A stretch of DNA of 36,639 nucleotides from Bacteroidales bacterium (GCA_017618625.1 JAFZTV010000026.1:1-36639); one strand, 5' to 3'; positions 1 to 9,545 are shown, counted from the first letter of the stretch. The notes: generated by a model from the letters alone, not told the origin. Numbers and translations are program-made.

Positions 1-2556
1 ACAGATGCTCACAGCGGTGCTCAGTATTTTCAGTTCAGTAGTTATTATAATTCAGACGATTACCATCAGTATCTCATATCTCCGCTACTTTCGTTAGAAG
101 GTGATGCGCGTATGAGTTACTACAGTATCGATGTTGACAACGAAGGCGAGGAAATGTTTCAGATAATGGTTTCAACCACCGACAGCGAGCTTTCGAGTTT
201 CACGGCTATCGGCGAGGTTGTATCGCCAACCGCTGACTGGCAGCAACGTTCGGTGGTGATACCCAACAATACCCGCTATGTCGCGTTTGCCTATCTCTCG
301 GAGTATGCCTACCGCACAGGTATAGATGACATAGAGATTCGTGTTTTTTCTCCCACTCCAGAGATTGAGTTGAGCAGTATTGCCGCGCCGGATTATGTTG
401 ATACCGGGGCGGTGTTCACGGTCGAAGGAACTGTGGTAAACCTTTCCAATGAGGCTCTTACGAGCTATACAGTCACATACAACCTTGGCGGTGTGACGAC
501 AACCAGAACGGTGTCGGGTATTTCGGTGGGCACGGGTATGAGCCATTCGTTCGGTCACGAGATTGTTGCCACCGGAGCGTGGCGGACCCGGCTTGATGTG
601 GCGGTGTCCAACCCGAACGGAGAAGCGGACGACGTAGCGAACAACCAACTATACGATACCGTCAGCGTTTGTTCTCCAATAAGAGTTTTACCATACAGCG
701 AAGGGTTTGAGAACGGAATGGGATGCTGGCAGGCGGTGTCTGCAACCACTGCAAACAGCGCATACATGGGTATTACGCATCAATATTGCCATAGCGGTAC
801 GTCCAGTTTCCGTTTTTCCAGTTTCTACTCCACGACAGACTACAGCCAGTTTCTTATTTCGCCGCTTATCGCTGCCGATACGATTATCGGCCTCACGTTC
901 TATGCCAAGGATTTGAGGGATTACGGCAACGAGCGCATACAGCTTATGGTGTCGTACAGTGACGCCGACACATCGAGTTTCAGCCCATACGGTGGAGTCA
1001 TAGCACTGAACGGCTGGTGGAAACGCTATGACACCGTCCTGCCAACCGGCATACGCTACATGGCGATAAAATACGTGTCAAACTATGGCGACTTTGCAGG
1101 CATTGACGATATCGAGCTGAGCCCGCTCAGCGCCTCGCCATCGGTCACGCTTACGCAAGCCAGCGTGCCATATATGGTTGGCACAGGAGTTCCGTTCACC
1201 GTTTCGGGCACCGTTGTCAACCATAGTGCAACACCCCTCACCTCGTTAGATGTGGCATACACTATTGACGGCATTACCACGAACGCTCATATATCCGACA
1301 TAGAAGTTGCGTATATGCACAGCTATCAGTTTGATGTTCCGCAGACGGCAGTGATTGAGAACGAGGGCACCTATCAGGTAACTTTGACGATAAGCAATCC
1401 CAACGGAGTTTCCGATGATATGTCAGACAATCAGCAGACCGCTGAGGTTCAGGTGTTTCTAGTCAACAATGCCGCACCGCGTAAGGTGCTTCTCGAGCAC
1501 TTCTCCACGGCCAATTGTCCGAATTGCATAGACGGCCACCGCTCAATAGAGACGGGCATTGAGGGGTATGAGGACGACGTTGTTTGGGTGACGCACCATG
1601 CCGGATATTACACCGACCGTCTTACTGTCGATGCAAGCAGCACGCTTACCGCGTTCTACAACAACAATGGCGGCACATACGCCCCAGCCATGATGCTTGA
1701 CCGTACATGGTTTGGCGATTTTGATTTCGCACAAGCGCTAGGAGTACCTCACGGACCGGTGTTTTTCCCTGGCAGCGGTGTGGCCGAGGGCTTTGCTACG
1801 GCTTTGTCGGTTCCCGCCTATGTGACAGTTGAATTTCAGAACTTGAGTTATGATACCGCTACACGTCAACTTTCCGTGACTGTGGGCGGAGATGTGCTGA
1901 GAGATTTTGACGCGCAGTCGCCAAGGCTTAATGTCTGGCTTTTGGAGGATGGACTGATTGCCGACGGAGGCTCCGCACCAGGACATGGCCCGGCTCAAGC
2001 ATACGCCGACGAGAACTTCACCCACGACCATGTGCTGCGAGAGGTGCTGAACAGCAACACCTGGGGAGAGGAGAACGTAATAGCGGCAGAGTGCTCATCC
2101 TACAATAAAACGTACAGCATGACGGTCTCCGAGAATTATATTGCATCGCAGTGCTACCTTATAGCGTTTGTGAGTGAGGGAAACCACAGCGACCTTAACA
2201 ACTGCCCCGTCTATAACAGCGCAAAGTCGGAGAAATTGACAGATGCATCGCCGGAGCCAGGACCTGGTCCGGGTCCCGACCCCGAACCGAACGGCATTGA
2301 CAACACATTTATGCAAACAAACAACGACGCAATAACGATTTATCCAAATCCAGCGGCGGAAAAACTCCATGTGTCGTGGGCGAGTGAGATGCCGACCACA
2401 TGCAGTTATAATATCTTCAATATGTTCGGCCATGAGGTGCTCACCGGAACCGTGGAAAACGATGCAATCGACATCCATGTGCTGGTCGCTGGGACATACG
2501 TTCTCCTCTTGCAGACGCCAGAACACAGCTATCGTCTGAAGTTTGTCAAGAAGTAG
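1..2556 (+). CDS. T9SS-secreted adhesin-like protein with Omp28-like domain (5' truncated)
   Basis: The reading frame is open from base 1, so the gene begins upstream of the window; the first ATG at 112 is internal, because the residues before it (SGAQYFQFSSYYNSDDYHQY) match the later repeat at about 790-870. Visible order: the end of a choice-of-anchor J (cleaved-adhesin/MAM-like) domain, a CARDB-like beta-sandwich (about 360-660), a second anchor J domain (about 690-1125), a second CARDB-like domain (about 1140-1460), then an Omp28-related domain (about 1470-2220) starting RKVLLEHF and carrying a CPNC thioredoxin-like CxxC. A Pro/Gly-rich linker (about 2250-2290) leads to a C-terminal T9SS type A sorting domain (IYPNPAAEKLHV, ending in LKFVKK). 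Such tails direct export through the type IX system and surface attachment. It has the same architecture as the protein at 27405-30338. The ligand is unknown. Confidence 0.9.
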   Translation, partial: TDAHSGAQYFQFSSYYNSDDYHQYLISPLLSLEGDARMSYYSIDVDNEGEEMFQIMVSTTDSELSSFTAIGEVVSPTADWQQRSVVIPNNTRYVAFAYLSEYAYRTGIDDIEIRVFSPTPEIELSSIAAPDYVDTGAVFTVEGTVVNLSNEALTSYTVTYNLGGVTTTRTVSGISVGTGMSHSFGHEIVATGAWRTRLDVAVSNPNGEADDVANNQLYDTVSVCSPIRVLPYSEGFENGMGCWQAVSATTANSAYMGITHQYCHSGTSSFRFSSFYSTTDYSQFLISPLIAADTIIGLTFYAKDLRDYGNERIQLMVSYSDADTSSFSPYGGVIALNGWWKRYDTVLPTGIRYMAIKYVSNYGDFAGIDDIELSPLSASPSVTLTQASVPYMVGTGVPFTVSGTVVNHSATPLTSLDVAYTIDGITTNAHISDIEVAYMHSYQFDVPQTAVIENEGTYQVTLTISNPNGVSDDMSDNQQTAEVQVFLVNNAAPRKVLLEHFSTANCPNCIDGHRSIETGIEGYEDDVVWVTHHAGYYTDRLTVDASSTLTAFYNNNGGTYAPAMMLDRTWFGDFDFAQALGVPHGPVFFPGSGVAEGFATALSVPAYVTVEFQNLSYDTATRQLSVTVGGDVLRDFDAQSPRLNVWLLEDGLIADGGSAPGHGPAQAYADENFTHDHVLREVLNSNTWGEENVIAAECSSYNKTYSMTVSENYIASQCYLIAFVSEGNHSDLNNCPVYNSAKSEKLTDASPEPGPGPGPDPEPNGIDNTFMQTNNDAITIYPNPAAEKLHVSWASEMPTTCSYNIFNMFGHEVLTGTVENDAIDIHVLVAGTYVLLLQTPEHSYRLKFVKK

Positions 2557-2667
2557 AAATACTGCGGGGTAAAGGGCTATTGCAATAATACATCTTTTTT
2601 CTCGTTTTATATATATCCTGCGTGCGGGAAGTGGACGACTTTGCATAACCCTAAAACCAAGATAGAT

Positions 2668-3693
2668 ATGAAAAAGATGTTTTTTGCACTGACAATGGCG
2701 GCGCTTGCAGTGTGCGGCTGTGTGGGAAAGGCAAACAAGATGGGCGGAAAGAAAGGCTCGTCGGGGAAGACGCTTGAATTGATGGTGGTTGCCGAGAAGG
2801 ATGTGTATAACGGCGAAGTGAAGGCATTGATAGACTCGATATTCGGCGGGCCGCAGGCTTGTCTGCCTCAACCGGACAAGAAGTTCGACATAGTGCAGAT
2901 TCCGAGGTCGTCGTTTGAGAGTGTGGAGATGTTCAAGGTGCACCGCAATGTGCTGCTGCTGGACGTGAATCCGGAGAACAACAACAAGGTGTACCACCAC
3001 AAAGACAGATACTCGGCACCGCAGGTGATATACGACATTGCGGCGAAGGACATGCGCTCGCTAGACTCGTTGCTGAAGGCATACGAGAAGACGATAGTGA
3101 GCGAGATGTATGAAGCGGAGCACAAGAGGGTGTGGAAGGCATACGCTGGCGAAGAGGGTTATGAGGTGGAGCAGGCTGTAAAAGAGGGCTTGGGGCTAGG
3201 CTTGAAGCTGTCGGACAAATACGGTGTGGCGAAGATGGACGATGGGTTTGGATGGGTGCGCATAGAGGCCAAGGACTTCGGGATGGGAGTGTTGATACAA
3301 AAGTACGGCTACAAGGACAAAGGACAGTTTGACGAGAACCGGCTTCTGGACTCGATAGACAGCATGATGTGCCGGTATGTGCCGGGTCCGTCGGAGGGAA
3401 GCTATATGTGCATAGAACGTCGTCGCGACGGTGAGAGCGGGGAGTATCTGATGGAGATACAGAGCAAGGTTGTGCCGTTCCCGACCGGGACCTATTGCGT
3501 GGAAACACGCGGCTGCTGGCGGTTGCAGGGCAACTTTATGGGAGGCCCGTTTGTGAGCTATGCCGTTCTGTCGCCCGACAACAAGGAGCTGGTGACGGTG
3601 ACGGGATATGTGTATTGCCCGAGGAACAAGCCGTACACGAAGAGAGACCTGCTGATGCAGATGGAGAGCGTGTGCTATAGTTTGGAGTTTTGA
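2668..3693 (+). CDS. DUF4837 family lipoprotein
   Basis: The protein resembles the DUF4837 family, found in Bacteroidota and of unknown function. The frame is open from a TTG at 2641, but I place the start at the ATG at 2668 because it gives a clean lipoprotein signal: MKKMFFALTMAALAVCGC, where the last Cys (residue 18) follows V-C-G and is the likely acylated residue. The mature part is about 320 residues with no membrane segment, consistent with a periplasm-facing or surface lipoprotein. It opens the + strand run DUF4837, DUF6089, uppS, bamA, ompH, ompH, which points to an envelope-related role by association only. The stop lies 16 bases before the next gene's start. Base use is strongly G-rich on the coding strand. 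The family call is from overall resemblance; the function is unknown. Confidence 0.75.
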   Translation: MKKMFFALTMAALAVCGCVGKANKMGGKKGSSGKTLELMVVAEKDVYNGEVKALIDSIFGGPQACLPQPDKKFDIVQIPRSSFESVEMFKVHRNVLLLDVNPENNNKVYHHKDRYSAPQVIYDIAAKDMRSLDSLLKAYEKTIVSEMYEAEHKRVWKAYAGEEGYEVEQAVKEGLGLGLKLSDKYGVAKMDDGFGWVRIEAKDFGMGVLIQKYGYKDKGQFDENRLLDSIDSMMCRYVPGPSEGSYMCIERRRDGESGEYLMEIQSKVVPFPTGTYCVETRGCWRLQGNFMGGPFVSYAVLSPDNKELVTVTGYVYCPRNKPYTKRDLLMQMESVCYSLEF

Positions 3694-3709
3694 TATTTAG
3701 TTTCGAGTC

Positions 3710-4588
3710 TTGAGTTGGAAGATACATAAACGGCTGATTATAGCCGCCTTCATGGTGGCTATGCCGCTGTGGGCTGCAGCGCAGCACCGCTTTCTGGAGC
3801 ATAGCGAGCTGAGCCTTGAAATCGGCGGCATGAGCTATATCGGAGACTTGAACAACCAGAAACTGTTCGTGAAGCCTAACCTTGCCTACGGCGCTGGTTT
3901 CAGATACTGCTTCGACGACCGCTGGTCGCTGAAGATAGGCGGCGCGTACGGGCATATAGAGGGAGGGAATCCCGACGCGATAGCGATGAGGAACCTGAGC
4001 TTCAAGTCGTATGTGTGGGAGGCGTCGGCACGGGCGGAGTTCAACTTCCTGCCATACGGATTCAGCGATGTGCAGTGGAGGTTCAGCCCATACTTGTATG
4101 CCGGAGTGGGTTTGATGGGATTCAACCCGAAGGCAAAATACACCAACCCCGAGACGGGTCAGGAAGAATGGGTGGAGTTGCGTCCGCTATGCACGGAAGG
4201 GCAGGGGACGACGCAATATGAGGAGAGGACGCCCTATTCGCTGGTGCAGGTGATGATTCCGTTCGGCATGGGATTGAGGGTGAGCCCCAACAGATGGCTG
4301 CAGGTGTATGTGGAGTATGGAGTCAGGGCGACATTTACGGACTATCTGGACGATGTGAGCACGACATACGTGGGCGGAGACCTGCTGCGCACTACGGAGG
4401 GAGGCGAGCTGGCGGCACGTATGGCGGACAGGAGCGCCGAGCTGGAAGGCGGCAAGTTGAACGCGGTGGGGATAAAGCGCGGCGACGACTCGCTGGACGA
4501 CTGGTACACGTATATGAACGTGTCGGTTAGCATAAGCCTCGACGTGATGATTGGATGGATGTTCCCGAAGAGGTGTAATATTAGGTGA
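3710..4588 (+). CDS. DUF6089 family outer-membrane beta-barrel protein
   Basis: A 292-residue protein with signal peptide MSWKIHKRLIIAAFMVAMPL ending WAAAQ. The mature part consists of alternating beta-strands (LSLEIGGMSYIGDLNN; WSLKIGGAYGHIEGG; FSPYLYAGVGLMGFNP), typical of small OmpA/OMP_b-brl-like barrels and of the DUF6089 family. The start is a TTG at 3710: an in-frame TAG at 3698-3700 leaves no earlier start, and the next ATG (3752) would destroy the signal peptide. DUF6089 genes commonly precede uppS and bamA in Bacteroidales, as here, which suggests a part in outer-membrane assembly or architecture; no direct function is known to me. The spacer after it (4589-4640) begins with a short GTGATTAGTGG-type repeat. 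Confidence 0.75.
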   Translation: MSWKIHKRLIIAAFMVAMPLWAAAQHRFLEHSELSLEIGGMSYIGDLNNQKLFVKPNLAYGAGFRYCFDDRWSLKIGGAYGHIEGGNPDAIAMRNLSFKSYVWEASARAEFNFLPYGFSDVQWRFSPYLYAGVGLMGFNPKAKYTNPETGQEEWVELRPLCTEGQGTTQYEERTPYSLVQVMIPFGMGLRVSPNRWLQVYVEYGVRATFTDYLDDVSTTYVGGDLLRTTEGGELAARMADRSAELEGGKLNAVGIKRGDDSLDDWYTYMNVSVSISLDVMIGWMFPKRCNIR

Positions 4589-4640
4589 TTAGTGGTCAGT
4601 GGTTAGTGGGTTGGTTTGACTGAAAGAAAATAAAGCAGAT

Positions 4641-5345
4641 ATGATTGAACTTGACAAGAATAACATCCCGCAGCATGTGGCGGTTATCATGGACGGCAAC
4701 GGCCGGTGGGCTCAGAAACAACAGCAGCGAAGGATATTCGGCCATCAGCATGCGTTGACGGCGGTGAGAGAGACGGTGGAATCGGCGGTTGAACTGGGCG
4801 TTAAATACTTGACGCTCTACACCTTCAGCACCGAGAACTGGAACCGTCCGAAAGAGGAGGTTGACGGGTTGATGAACCTGTTGGTGAAAGCGATACACGA
4901 CGAGACGCCGACGCTGAAGAAAAATAACGTGAAGTTGGCGGCCATAGGCGATATGAGCAGGCTGCCCGAGGGGGCAAGGAAGCGGCTGGAGGAGTGCATA
5001 GCGACAACGGCGGAAAACACTGCAACCACGCTGACGCTGGCGCTGAGCTACAGCTCGAGATGGGAGATTCGCGAAGCGGTGAAAAGAATTGTGGCGTCGG
5101 GCATAGAGGCGGACAAGGTGGACGACCGGACGATTGAAGACAATCTGGCAACAAGCGGATACCCCGACCCCGACCTGCTTATCCGCACGGGTGGGGAGCT
5201 GAGGGTGAGCAACTTCATGCTGTGGCAGATGGCGTACACAGAGTTCTATTTCTGTGACATACTGTGGCCGGATTTCAGGAAGAAGGACTTCCAGGAGGCT
5301 ATATACGAGTTTCAACAGAGGAAACGCAGATACGGCCGTGTTTAG
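4641..5345 (+). CDS. uppS: Isoprenyl transferase (undecaprenyl diphosphate synthase)
   Basis: A cis-prenyltransferase that extends farnesyl diphosphate with isopentenyl diphosphate to make C55 undecaprenyl diphosphate, the lipid carrier for peptidoglycan and surface polysaccharide. All family signatures are visible: HVAVIMDGNGRWA near the N-terminus with catalytic Asp18, the RRIFGHQHA diphosphate-binding stretch, YLTLYTFSTENWNRP, and the C-terminal DLLIRTGGELRVSNFMLWQ followed by YTEFYF. The length of 234 residues is normal. The start ATG follows an AT-rich leader. It sits between the DUF6089 gene and bamA, the usual Bacteroidales order, so membrane carrier synthesis and outer-membrane protein assembly are encoded together. 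A hairpin overlaps its stop codon. Confidence 0.97.
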   Translation: MIELDKNNIPQHVAVIMDGNGRWAQKQQQRRIFGHQHALTAVRETVESAVELGVKYLTLYTFSTENWNRPKEEVDGLMNLLVKAIHDETPTLKKNNVKLAAIGDMSRLPEGARKRLEECIATTAENTATTLTLALSYSSRWEIREAVKRIVASGIEADKVDDRTIEDNLATSGYPDPDLLIRTGGELRVSNFMLWQMAYTEFYFCDILWPDFRKKDFQEAIYEFQQRKRRYGRV

Positions 5346-5356
5346 AGGCCGTATCT
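5328..5356 (+). terminator. Hairpin at the end of uppS
   Basis: AGATACGGCC (5328-5337) pairs perfectly with GGCCGTATCT (5347-5356) across a 9-base loop and is followed by TGTTT. The stem overlaps the last codons and stop of uppS. It could be an attenuator or partial terminator before bamA. The T-run is weak, so read-through into bamA is plausible. Confidence 0.5.
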
Positions 5357-5467
5357 TGTTTCAGGAGGCTGCCGAGCAAATAAATTTTGTGTCGAGATAT
5401 AATAAAACAAACGTTTTTATGTTATAGTTCTATTAAGGGTGTCAAAACGCCGAATAAGGAACCATAG

Positions 5468-8038
5468 ATGAAATCACTATATAAAATCGTCATATTTACT
5501 GTATTAGGGCTGTTTGCCGTGTCTCGGATGGCGTTGGCACAGACGGACGGCAACCTGAGCTACGACATAGACTACTTGACGCCGAAGGAGTATGAAATCG
5601 GCGGAATCACTTTTACGGGTGCAGAGCGTCTCGACCACCGCATGGTTATGATGGTGGCGGGACTTCAGATTGGCGACCGTATCAAAGTGCCGGGCGACAA
5701 ACTGGCCACCGCGATAGAGAACCTTTGGAAACAGGGACTGTTTGAGGACATCAAGATAAGGGTTACGAAGATAGAGTCGGGCAAGGTGTTCCTGGACCTG
5801 GAGCTCAAGGGACGTCCCAAGCTGGAGAAGTTCCGCTTCAACGGTGTAAAGAAGGGCGACGCCGACAAACTGCGTGACGACATGAAGATTGCGGTGGGCG
5901 ACATTGTGACGGAAAACCTGCTGACCACGACGAAGAACAAAATCAAGAGTTTCTACTCAGACAAGGGATATACCAATGTCAGAGTTGATACGGAGGTGAT
6001 AGAGGACACGGTAGGGGGGAAGAGAGACAGAGTGATTGTGGTGTATAATGTCGATAAGGGCAAGCAGGTGAAGATAGACAGGCTCAGCATTGTGGGCAAC
6101 GAGTCGATAAAGACCGGCAAGCTGCTGCGCAAGATGAAGAAGACCCACGATGTGAACTATTGGAAGAAGATGTATTTCTGGACCTCCAGCTTCTGGAAGA
6201 AGTCGAAATATATCGACGCCGACTTCCAGGAAGACCTGAACAATGTGATAGACTACTACAACAACCAGGGATTCAGGGATGCGCGCATAGAGTGGGATAC
6301 TGTATATCCCGTCGCGATGGATTCGCTGGATGTGAGCGACAGCAAGAAAGCCAAGCAGGAGCGTGTGAGGGTGGAAATGAAGGTGTTTGAGGGACACAAG
6401 TATTTCTTCCGCAACATAACCTTCTCGGGCAACACGATATACACTTCGGAGGAGCTGTTGAAGCACTTGAGAATCGAGAAGGGCGACCCGTACAACAAAT
6501 CGACGCTCGAGACCAATCTGAACTACAACCCGTCAGGCACCGACATCACAGCGATGTATATGGACAACGGGTATCTTTTTTTCCGTGCAAATCCGGTCGA
6601 GGTGGCTGTCGAGAACGACTCCATCGACATCGAAATCCGTATATATGAAGGCAAACAGGCCAGAATACGCAACGTGTCGATAGAGGGTAACACCATTACA
6701 AACGACAAGATTATCATGCGCGAGTTGCACACCCGTCCCGGCGACCTCTTCAGTCGCGACGCGGTTTTGCGCAGCCGTCGTGAACTGGTGACTCTGGGAT
6801 ATTTCAAAGAGCAGTCGATTATGCCGGACCCGAGACCCAACAGCGAGGACGGCACGGTGGACATCGTCTATAAGGTGGAAGAGGGCAGCACCAGCCAGCT
6901 GCAGCTGCAGGGAGGCTACGGCAGCGGAATGATTATCGGTCAGATTGGAATCACGCTGAACAACTTCTCGGCACGCAACATATTCAAGAAGAGTGCGTGG
7001 GCGCCGTTGCCGGCTGGCGACGGACAGAAACTGTCGATTAACGCGGTGACCAACGGAAAATACTACTACGCCATAAGCGGCTCGTTCACAGAGCCGTGGC
7101 TGGGAGGCAAGTCGCCGCAGTCGTTGACCATCTCGGCCTATCACAACCTCTATTCCAACGGAATACTTTACGACAAAGGGCAGACGGGATACTATAGCCT
7201 TAGAATCACGGGAGGAAGCGTGTCGCTGTCGAAAAGGTTGAAATGGCCCGACGACTATTTCATCCTGTCTCACGGTATCACCTACAAGCACTACAAGCTT
7301 AACAACTATCGCGGGTTGAACAGCGACCTGTTTACCGACGGCGATGCCAACGACATCTCGTACGGCATCACGCTGAGCCGCAACTCCATGGACTCGCCTA
7401 TCTATCCGCGTAGCGGTTCGGAGGTGTCGATTTCTGGATATATCACTCCGCCGTTCTCAGCTTTCAGCGGAAAGGACTACTCGACGTTGTCGGCACAGGA
7501 GAAATACAAGTGGGTGGAGTACTACAAAATCAACCTGCGCGGGTCGTGGATGATGAACATCGTGGGTAATCTGGTGTTGAACACCCGTTTTCGTTTCGGA
7601 TGGATGGGCTACTTCAACAAGGATATCGGCCTGTCTCCATTCGGACGCTACTATGTGGGCGGCGACGGTCTGTCGAACTGGATGATAGACGGACGCGAGG
7701 TGGTGCCTCTGAGAGGATATGAGAACAACTCCATCAGCCCGTCGAACGGAGGCTCGATATTCGACCGCTACACCATTGAACTGCGCCACCCGATAATAGA
7801 AAGCCCCAGCGCGACGATTTATGTGCTTGGATTCCTGGAGGGAGGTAACTGCTGGGACGACATCAAGAAGTTCCAGCCGTTCAAGATGTACAACTCGGCA
7901 GGAGTGGGTGTCCGCCTGTACATGCCGATGTTCGGTCTGATTGGTATAGATTGGGGCTACGGCTTCGACGGCAAGAACGGCAGTTCAAACTTCGGTGGCT
8001 CGCACTTCCACTTCTCAATAGGACAAAGTTTAGACTGA
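5468..8038 (+). CDS. bamA: Outer membrane protein assembly factor BamA
   Basis: The central Omp85 protein that inserts beta-barrel proteins into the outer membrane. Signal peptide MKSLYKIVIFTVLGLF to MALAQ (about 25 residues), then tandem POTRA domains through about residue 460 (EIGGITFTGAERLDHRM; VKIDRLSIVGNESIKTGKLL; FFRNITFSGNTIYTSEELL; ARIRNVSIEGNTITNDKII), then a 16-stranded barrel with Bac_surface_Ag features (LQGGYGSG; the lid-type segment DGLSNWMIDGREVVPLRGYE) ending HFHFSIGQSLD. At 856 residues it is normal for Bacteroidota. It is downstream of uppS and 15 bases before the first Skp-like chaperone gene, a functional grouping: Skp delivers unfolded barrels to BamA. The 122-base leader (5346-5467) is AT-rich and may carry its own promoter, but I see no clear TAnnTTTG box. 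Confidence 0.97.
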   Translation: MKSLYKIVIFTVLGLFAVSRMALAQTDGNLSYDIDYLTPKEYEIGGITFTGAERLDHRMVMMVAGLQIGDRIKVPGDKLATAIENLWKQGLFEDIKIRVTKIESGKVFLDLELKGRPKLEKFRFNGVKKGDADKLRDDMKIAVGDIVTENLLTTTKNKIKSFYSDKGYTNVRVDTEVIEDTVGGKRDRVIVVYNVDKGKQVKIDRLSIVGNESIKTGKLLRKMKKTHDVNYWKKMYFWTSSFWKKSKYIDADFQEDLNNVIDYYNNQGFRDARIEWDTVYPVAMDSLDVSDSKKAKQERVRVEMKVFEGHKYFFRNITFSGNTIYTSEELLKHLRIEKGDPYNKSTLETNLNYNPSGTDITAMYMDNGYLFFRANPVEVAVENDSIDIEIRIYEGKQARIRNVSIEGNTITNDKIIMRELHTRPGDLFSRDAVLRSRRELVTLGYFKEQSIMPDPRPNSEDGTVDIVYKVEEGSTSQLQLQGGYGSGMIIGQIGITLNNFSARNIFKKSAWAPLPAGDGQKLSINAVTNGKYYYAISGSFTEPWLGGKSPQSLTISAYHNLYSNGILYDKGQTGYYSLRITGGSVSLSKRLKWPDDYFILSHGITYKHYKLNNYRGLNSDLFTDGDANDISYGITLSRNSMDSPIYPRSGSEVSISGYITPPFSAFSGKDYSTLSAQEKYKWVEYYKINLRGSWMMNIVGNLVLNTRFRFGWMGYFNKDIGLSPFGRYYVGGDGLSNWMIDGREVVPLRGYENNSISPSNGGSIFDRYTIELRHPIIESPSATIYVLGFLEGGNCWDDIKKFQPFKMYNSAGVGVRLYMPMFGLIGIDWGYGFDGKNGSSNFGGSHFHFSIGQSLD

Positions 8039-8053
8039 TAATCCGGCACGGCG

Positions 8054-8707
8054 ATGAAGAGAGCAATCCTTTCTATAGTTTTCTGCCTTGTTTTTGGCTA
8101 TTGCAACGCACAGAAGTACGCATGCTTCGATTCGGAGTATGTGCTTTCGAAGATACCCGACTATCTGCAGGCGCAGAAACGACTGGATCAGTACGCAGTG
8201 GATTGGCAGAAGGAGCTCGAAGCGAAGCAGCAGGAACTGGAAAGCCTGCGCAACGCCTACCAGCAAGAAGCCTATCTGCTGCCCGAGAACCTCAAACGCC
8301 GCCGCCAGGAAGACCTGAGAACCAAGGAGCAGGAGGTAAAGACATTGCAGTATCAGTATTTCGGCGTCGGGGGCGACCTTGACAAGAAAAGAGCAGAACT
8401 GATAAAGCCGGTTCAGGACCGTGTGTATAACGCACTTTCGCGACTGGCTTCAGAGAAAGGCTATGCGATTATCTTCGACAAGGCGGGCAACTCGTCGCTG
8501 GCTTATGTGAACGCAAAGTACGATGTGAGTTCGCAGGTGCTGGAGATGCTTGGTGTGACGGCAGAAAGCGCGAAGCAGCAGGCTGACGGCAATGTGGATT
8601 CGGCTAAAGGGTCGAGCGGCAAGGGCACGGGCAAAGAAAAGGCTGACTCGCCAAAGACGGTGCGAGACAAAGACGGCAAGCCGGGCATGAACAAGATGAA
8701 GCGATAG
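8054..8707 (+). CDS. OmpH/Skp-family periplasmic chaperone, long-tailed form
   Basis: Signal peptide MKRAILSIVFCLVFGYCNAQ, then the OmpH/Skp fold: a short beta region (KYACFDSEYVLSKIPDYLQAQ), a long charged coiled coil (about residues 40-110) and the closing segment LIKPVQDRVYNALSRLASEKG YAIIFDKAG. Skp-type proteins form trimers that hold unfolded outer-membrane proteins in the periplasm. The gene begins 15 bases after bamA and is probably cotranscribed with it. It differs from the next gene's product by a C-terminal tail of about 50 residues rich in Ser, Gly and Lys (from about residue 168), which looks disordered and is not part of the conserved fold. Two adjacent OmpH paralogues after bamA are common in Bacteroidales. 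Confidence 0.9.
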   Translation: MKRAILSIVFCLVFGYCNAQKYACFDSEYVLSKIPDYLQAQKRLDQYAVDWQKELEAKQQELESLRNAYQQEAYLLPENLKRRRQEDLRTKEQEVKTLQYQYFGVGGDLDKKRAELIKPVQDRVYNALSRLASEKGYAIIFDKAGNSSLAYVNAKYDVSSQVLEMLGVTAESAKQQADGNVDSAKGSSGKGTGKEKADSPKTVRDKDGKPGMNKMKR

Positions 8708-8739
8708 GGGTTGGGAGAAAGCAATTGAACAAAAAGTTG

Positions 8740-8747
8740 TATCTTTG
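8740..8747 (+). promoter_or_regulatory. Bacteroidetes -7 box (TATCTTTG) before ompH
   Basis: TATCTTTG is a perfect match to the Bacteroidetes -7 consensus TAnnTTTG. It lies in the 121-base gap between the two OmpH genes, 82 bases before the second start. No TTTG sits at the ideal 19-base upstream distance (nearest TTGs are 12 and 26 bases away). It suggests the second chaperone has its own promoter in addition to read-through. Confidence 0.55.
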
Positions 8748-8828
8748 CAAATTACAAGAGAAGAAACAGTCCGCAGAAGGATGTTCTAAATAACTGAAAA
8801 TACGAATACAAAAATAAAACAAGTAAAC

Positions 8829-9338
8829 ATGAAAAAGACATTAATTGCGTTGCTGGTAATCATGGCGTCGGTATGTGGAACGGCTATGGGTCAGAAACCG
8901 GTGAAACTCGGTCATATCAATTCGTCGGACCTGATGCAGATTATGCCGGGTCGCGAAGAGGCGCAGAACACATTGCAGAAAGAAGTTGACGAGCTGCAGA
9001 CCACCCTCAAGAATATGCAGAACGAGCTGGAACAGCGTTATAACGACTACATGGGTAAGAAGGACCAGATGTCGGACCTTATCCGTCAGACCAAAGAGCG
9101 CGAACTGCAGGATATGGGTACCCGTATCCAGGAGTTCCAGGAGAACGCACAGAAGAAACTGCAAGACCGTGAGCAAGAGGTTCTCAAACCCATCATAGAC
9201 AGAGCCCGCAAGGCTATCGAGGACGTGGCCAAGGAGAACGGTTACACCTATATCTTCGACACCAGCGTAGGAGCACTGCTCTACCAGCAGGACAGCGAGG
9301 ACATACTGCCATTGGTAAAGAAGAAACTCGGCCTGTAA
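8829..9338 (+). CDS. ompH: OmpH/Skp-family periplasmic chaperone
   Basis: A compact 169-residue Skp/OmpH protein: signal peptide MKKTLIALLVIMASVCGTAMG, the beta segment VKLGHINSSDLMQIMPGREE, a coiled coil rich in Glu, Gln and Lys (about residues 45-120), and the C-terminal VLKPIIDRARKAIEDVAKEN with YTYIFDTS. It is expected to chaperone outer-membrane proteins to BamA. It is a paralogue of the preceding gene without the disordered tail. It has its own -7 box and is followed 20 bases later by a strong hairpin, so it closes the envelope block. In many Bacteroidales murI follows here; in this window an AT-rich island follows instead. Confidence 0.95.
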   Translation: MKKTLIALLVIMASVCGTAMGQKPVKLGHINSSDLMQIMPGREEAQNTLQKEVDELQTTLKNMQNELEQRYNDYMGKKDQMSDLIRQTKERELQDMGTRIQEFQENAQKKLQDREQEVLKPIIDRARKAIEDVAKENGYTYIFDTSVGALLYQQDSEDILPLVKKKLGL

Positions 9339-9358
9339 GCCACAGGTTCATATAAACA

Positions 9359-9390
9359 CAAGGGGAGCATAGGTTTCTATGCCCCCCTTG
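9359..9390 (+). terminator. Terminator hairpin after ompH
   Basis: CAAGGGGAGCATAG (9359-9372), loop GTTT, then CTATGCCCCCCTTG (9377-9390): a 14-base-pair stem with one A-C mismatch, followed by TCTGTTTAT. It lies 20 bases after the ompH stop. This is the best terminator candidate in the left half and marks the end of the envelope operon. Confidence 0.8.
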
Positions 9391-9404
9391 TCTGTTTATA
9401 CTCC

Positions 9405-9545
9405 TGCAGTTTACCTACTTTCCTTTTACTTTTCATTTACCTTGCTTTTACTTTTTACCTACCGTTCTTTTACTTTTCACCTACTTTTCACCTACATTTT
9501 ACCTACATGTATACACAGGTTTTACACTGACCCTATACTTACCCT
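9405..9545 (+). repeat. Degenerate TTTACCTAC/CTTTTACTTTT tandem repeat
   Basis: About 140 bases built almost entirely from variants of TTTACCTAC, CTTTTACTTTT and TTTTCACCTAC, with a strong C/T bias on the + strand. The units are imperfect and of variable length (about 9-12 bases). No ORF of interest and no similarity to neighbouring coding sequence was seen. It begins just after the ompH terminator. Confidence 0.75.
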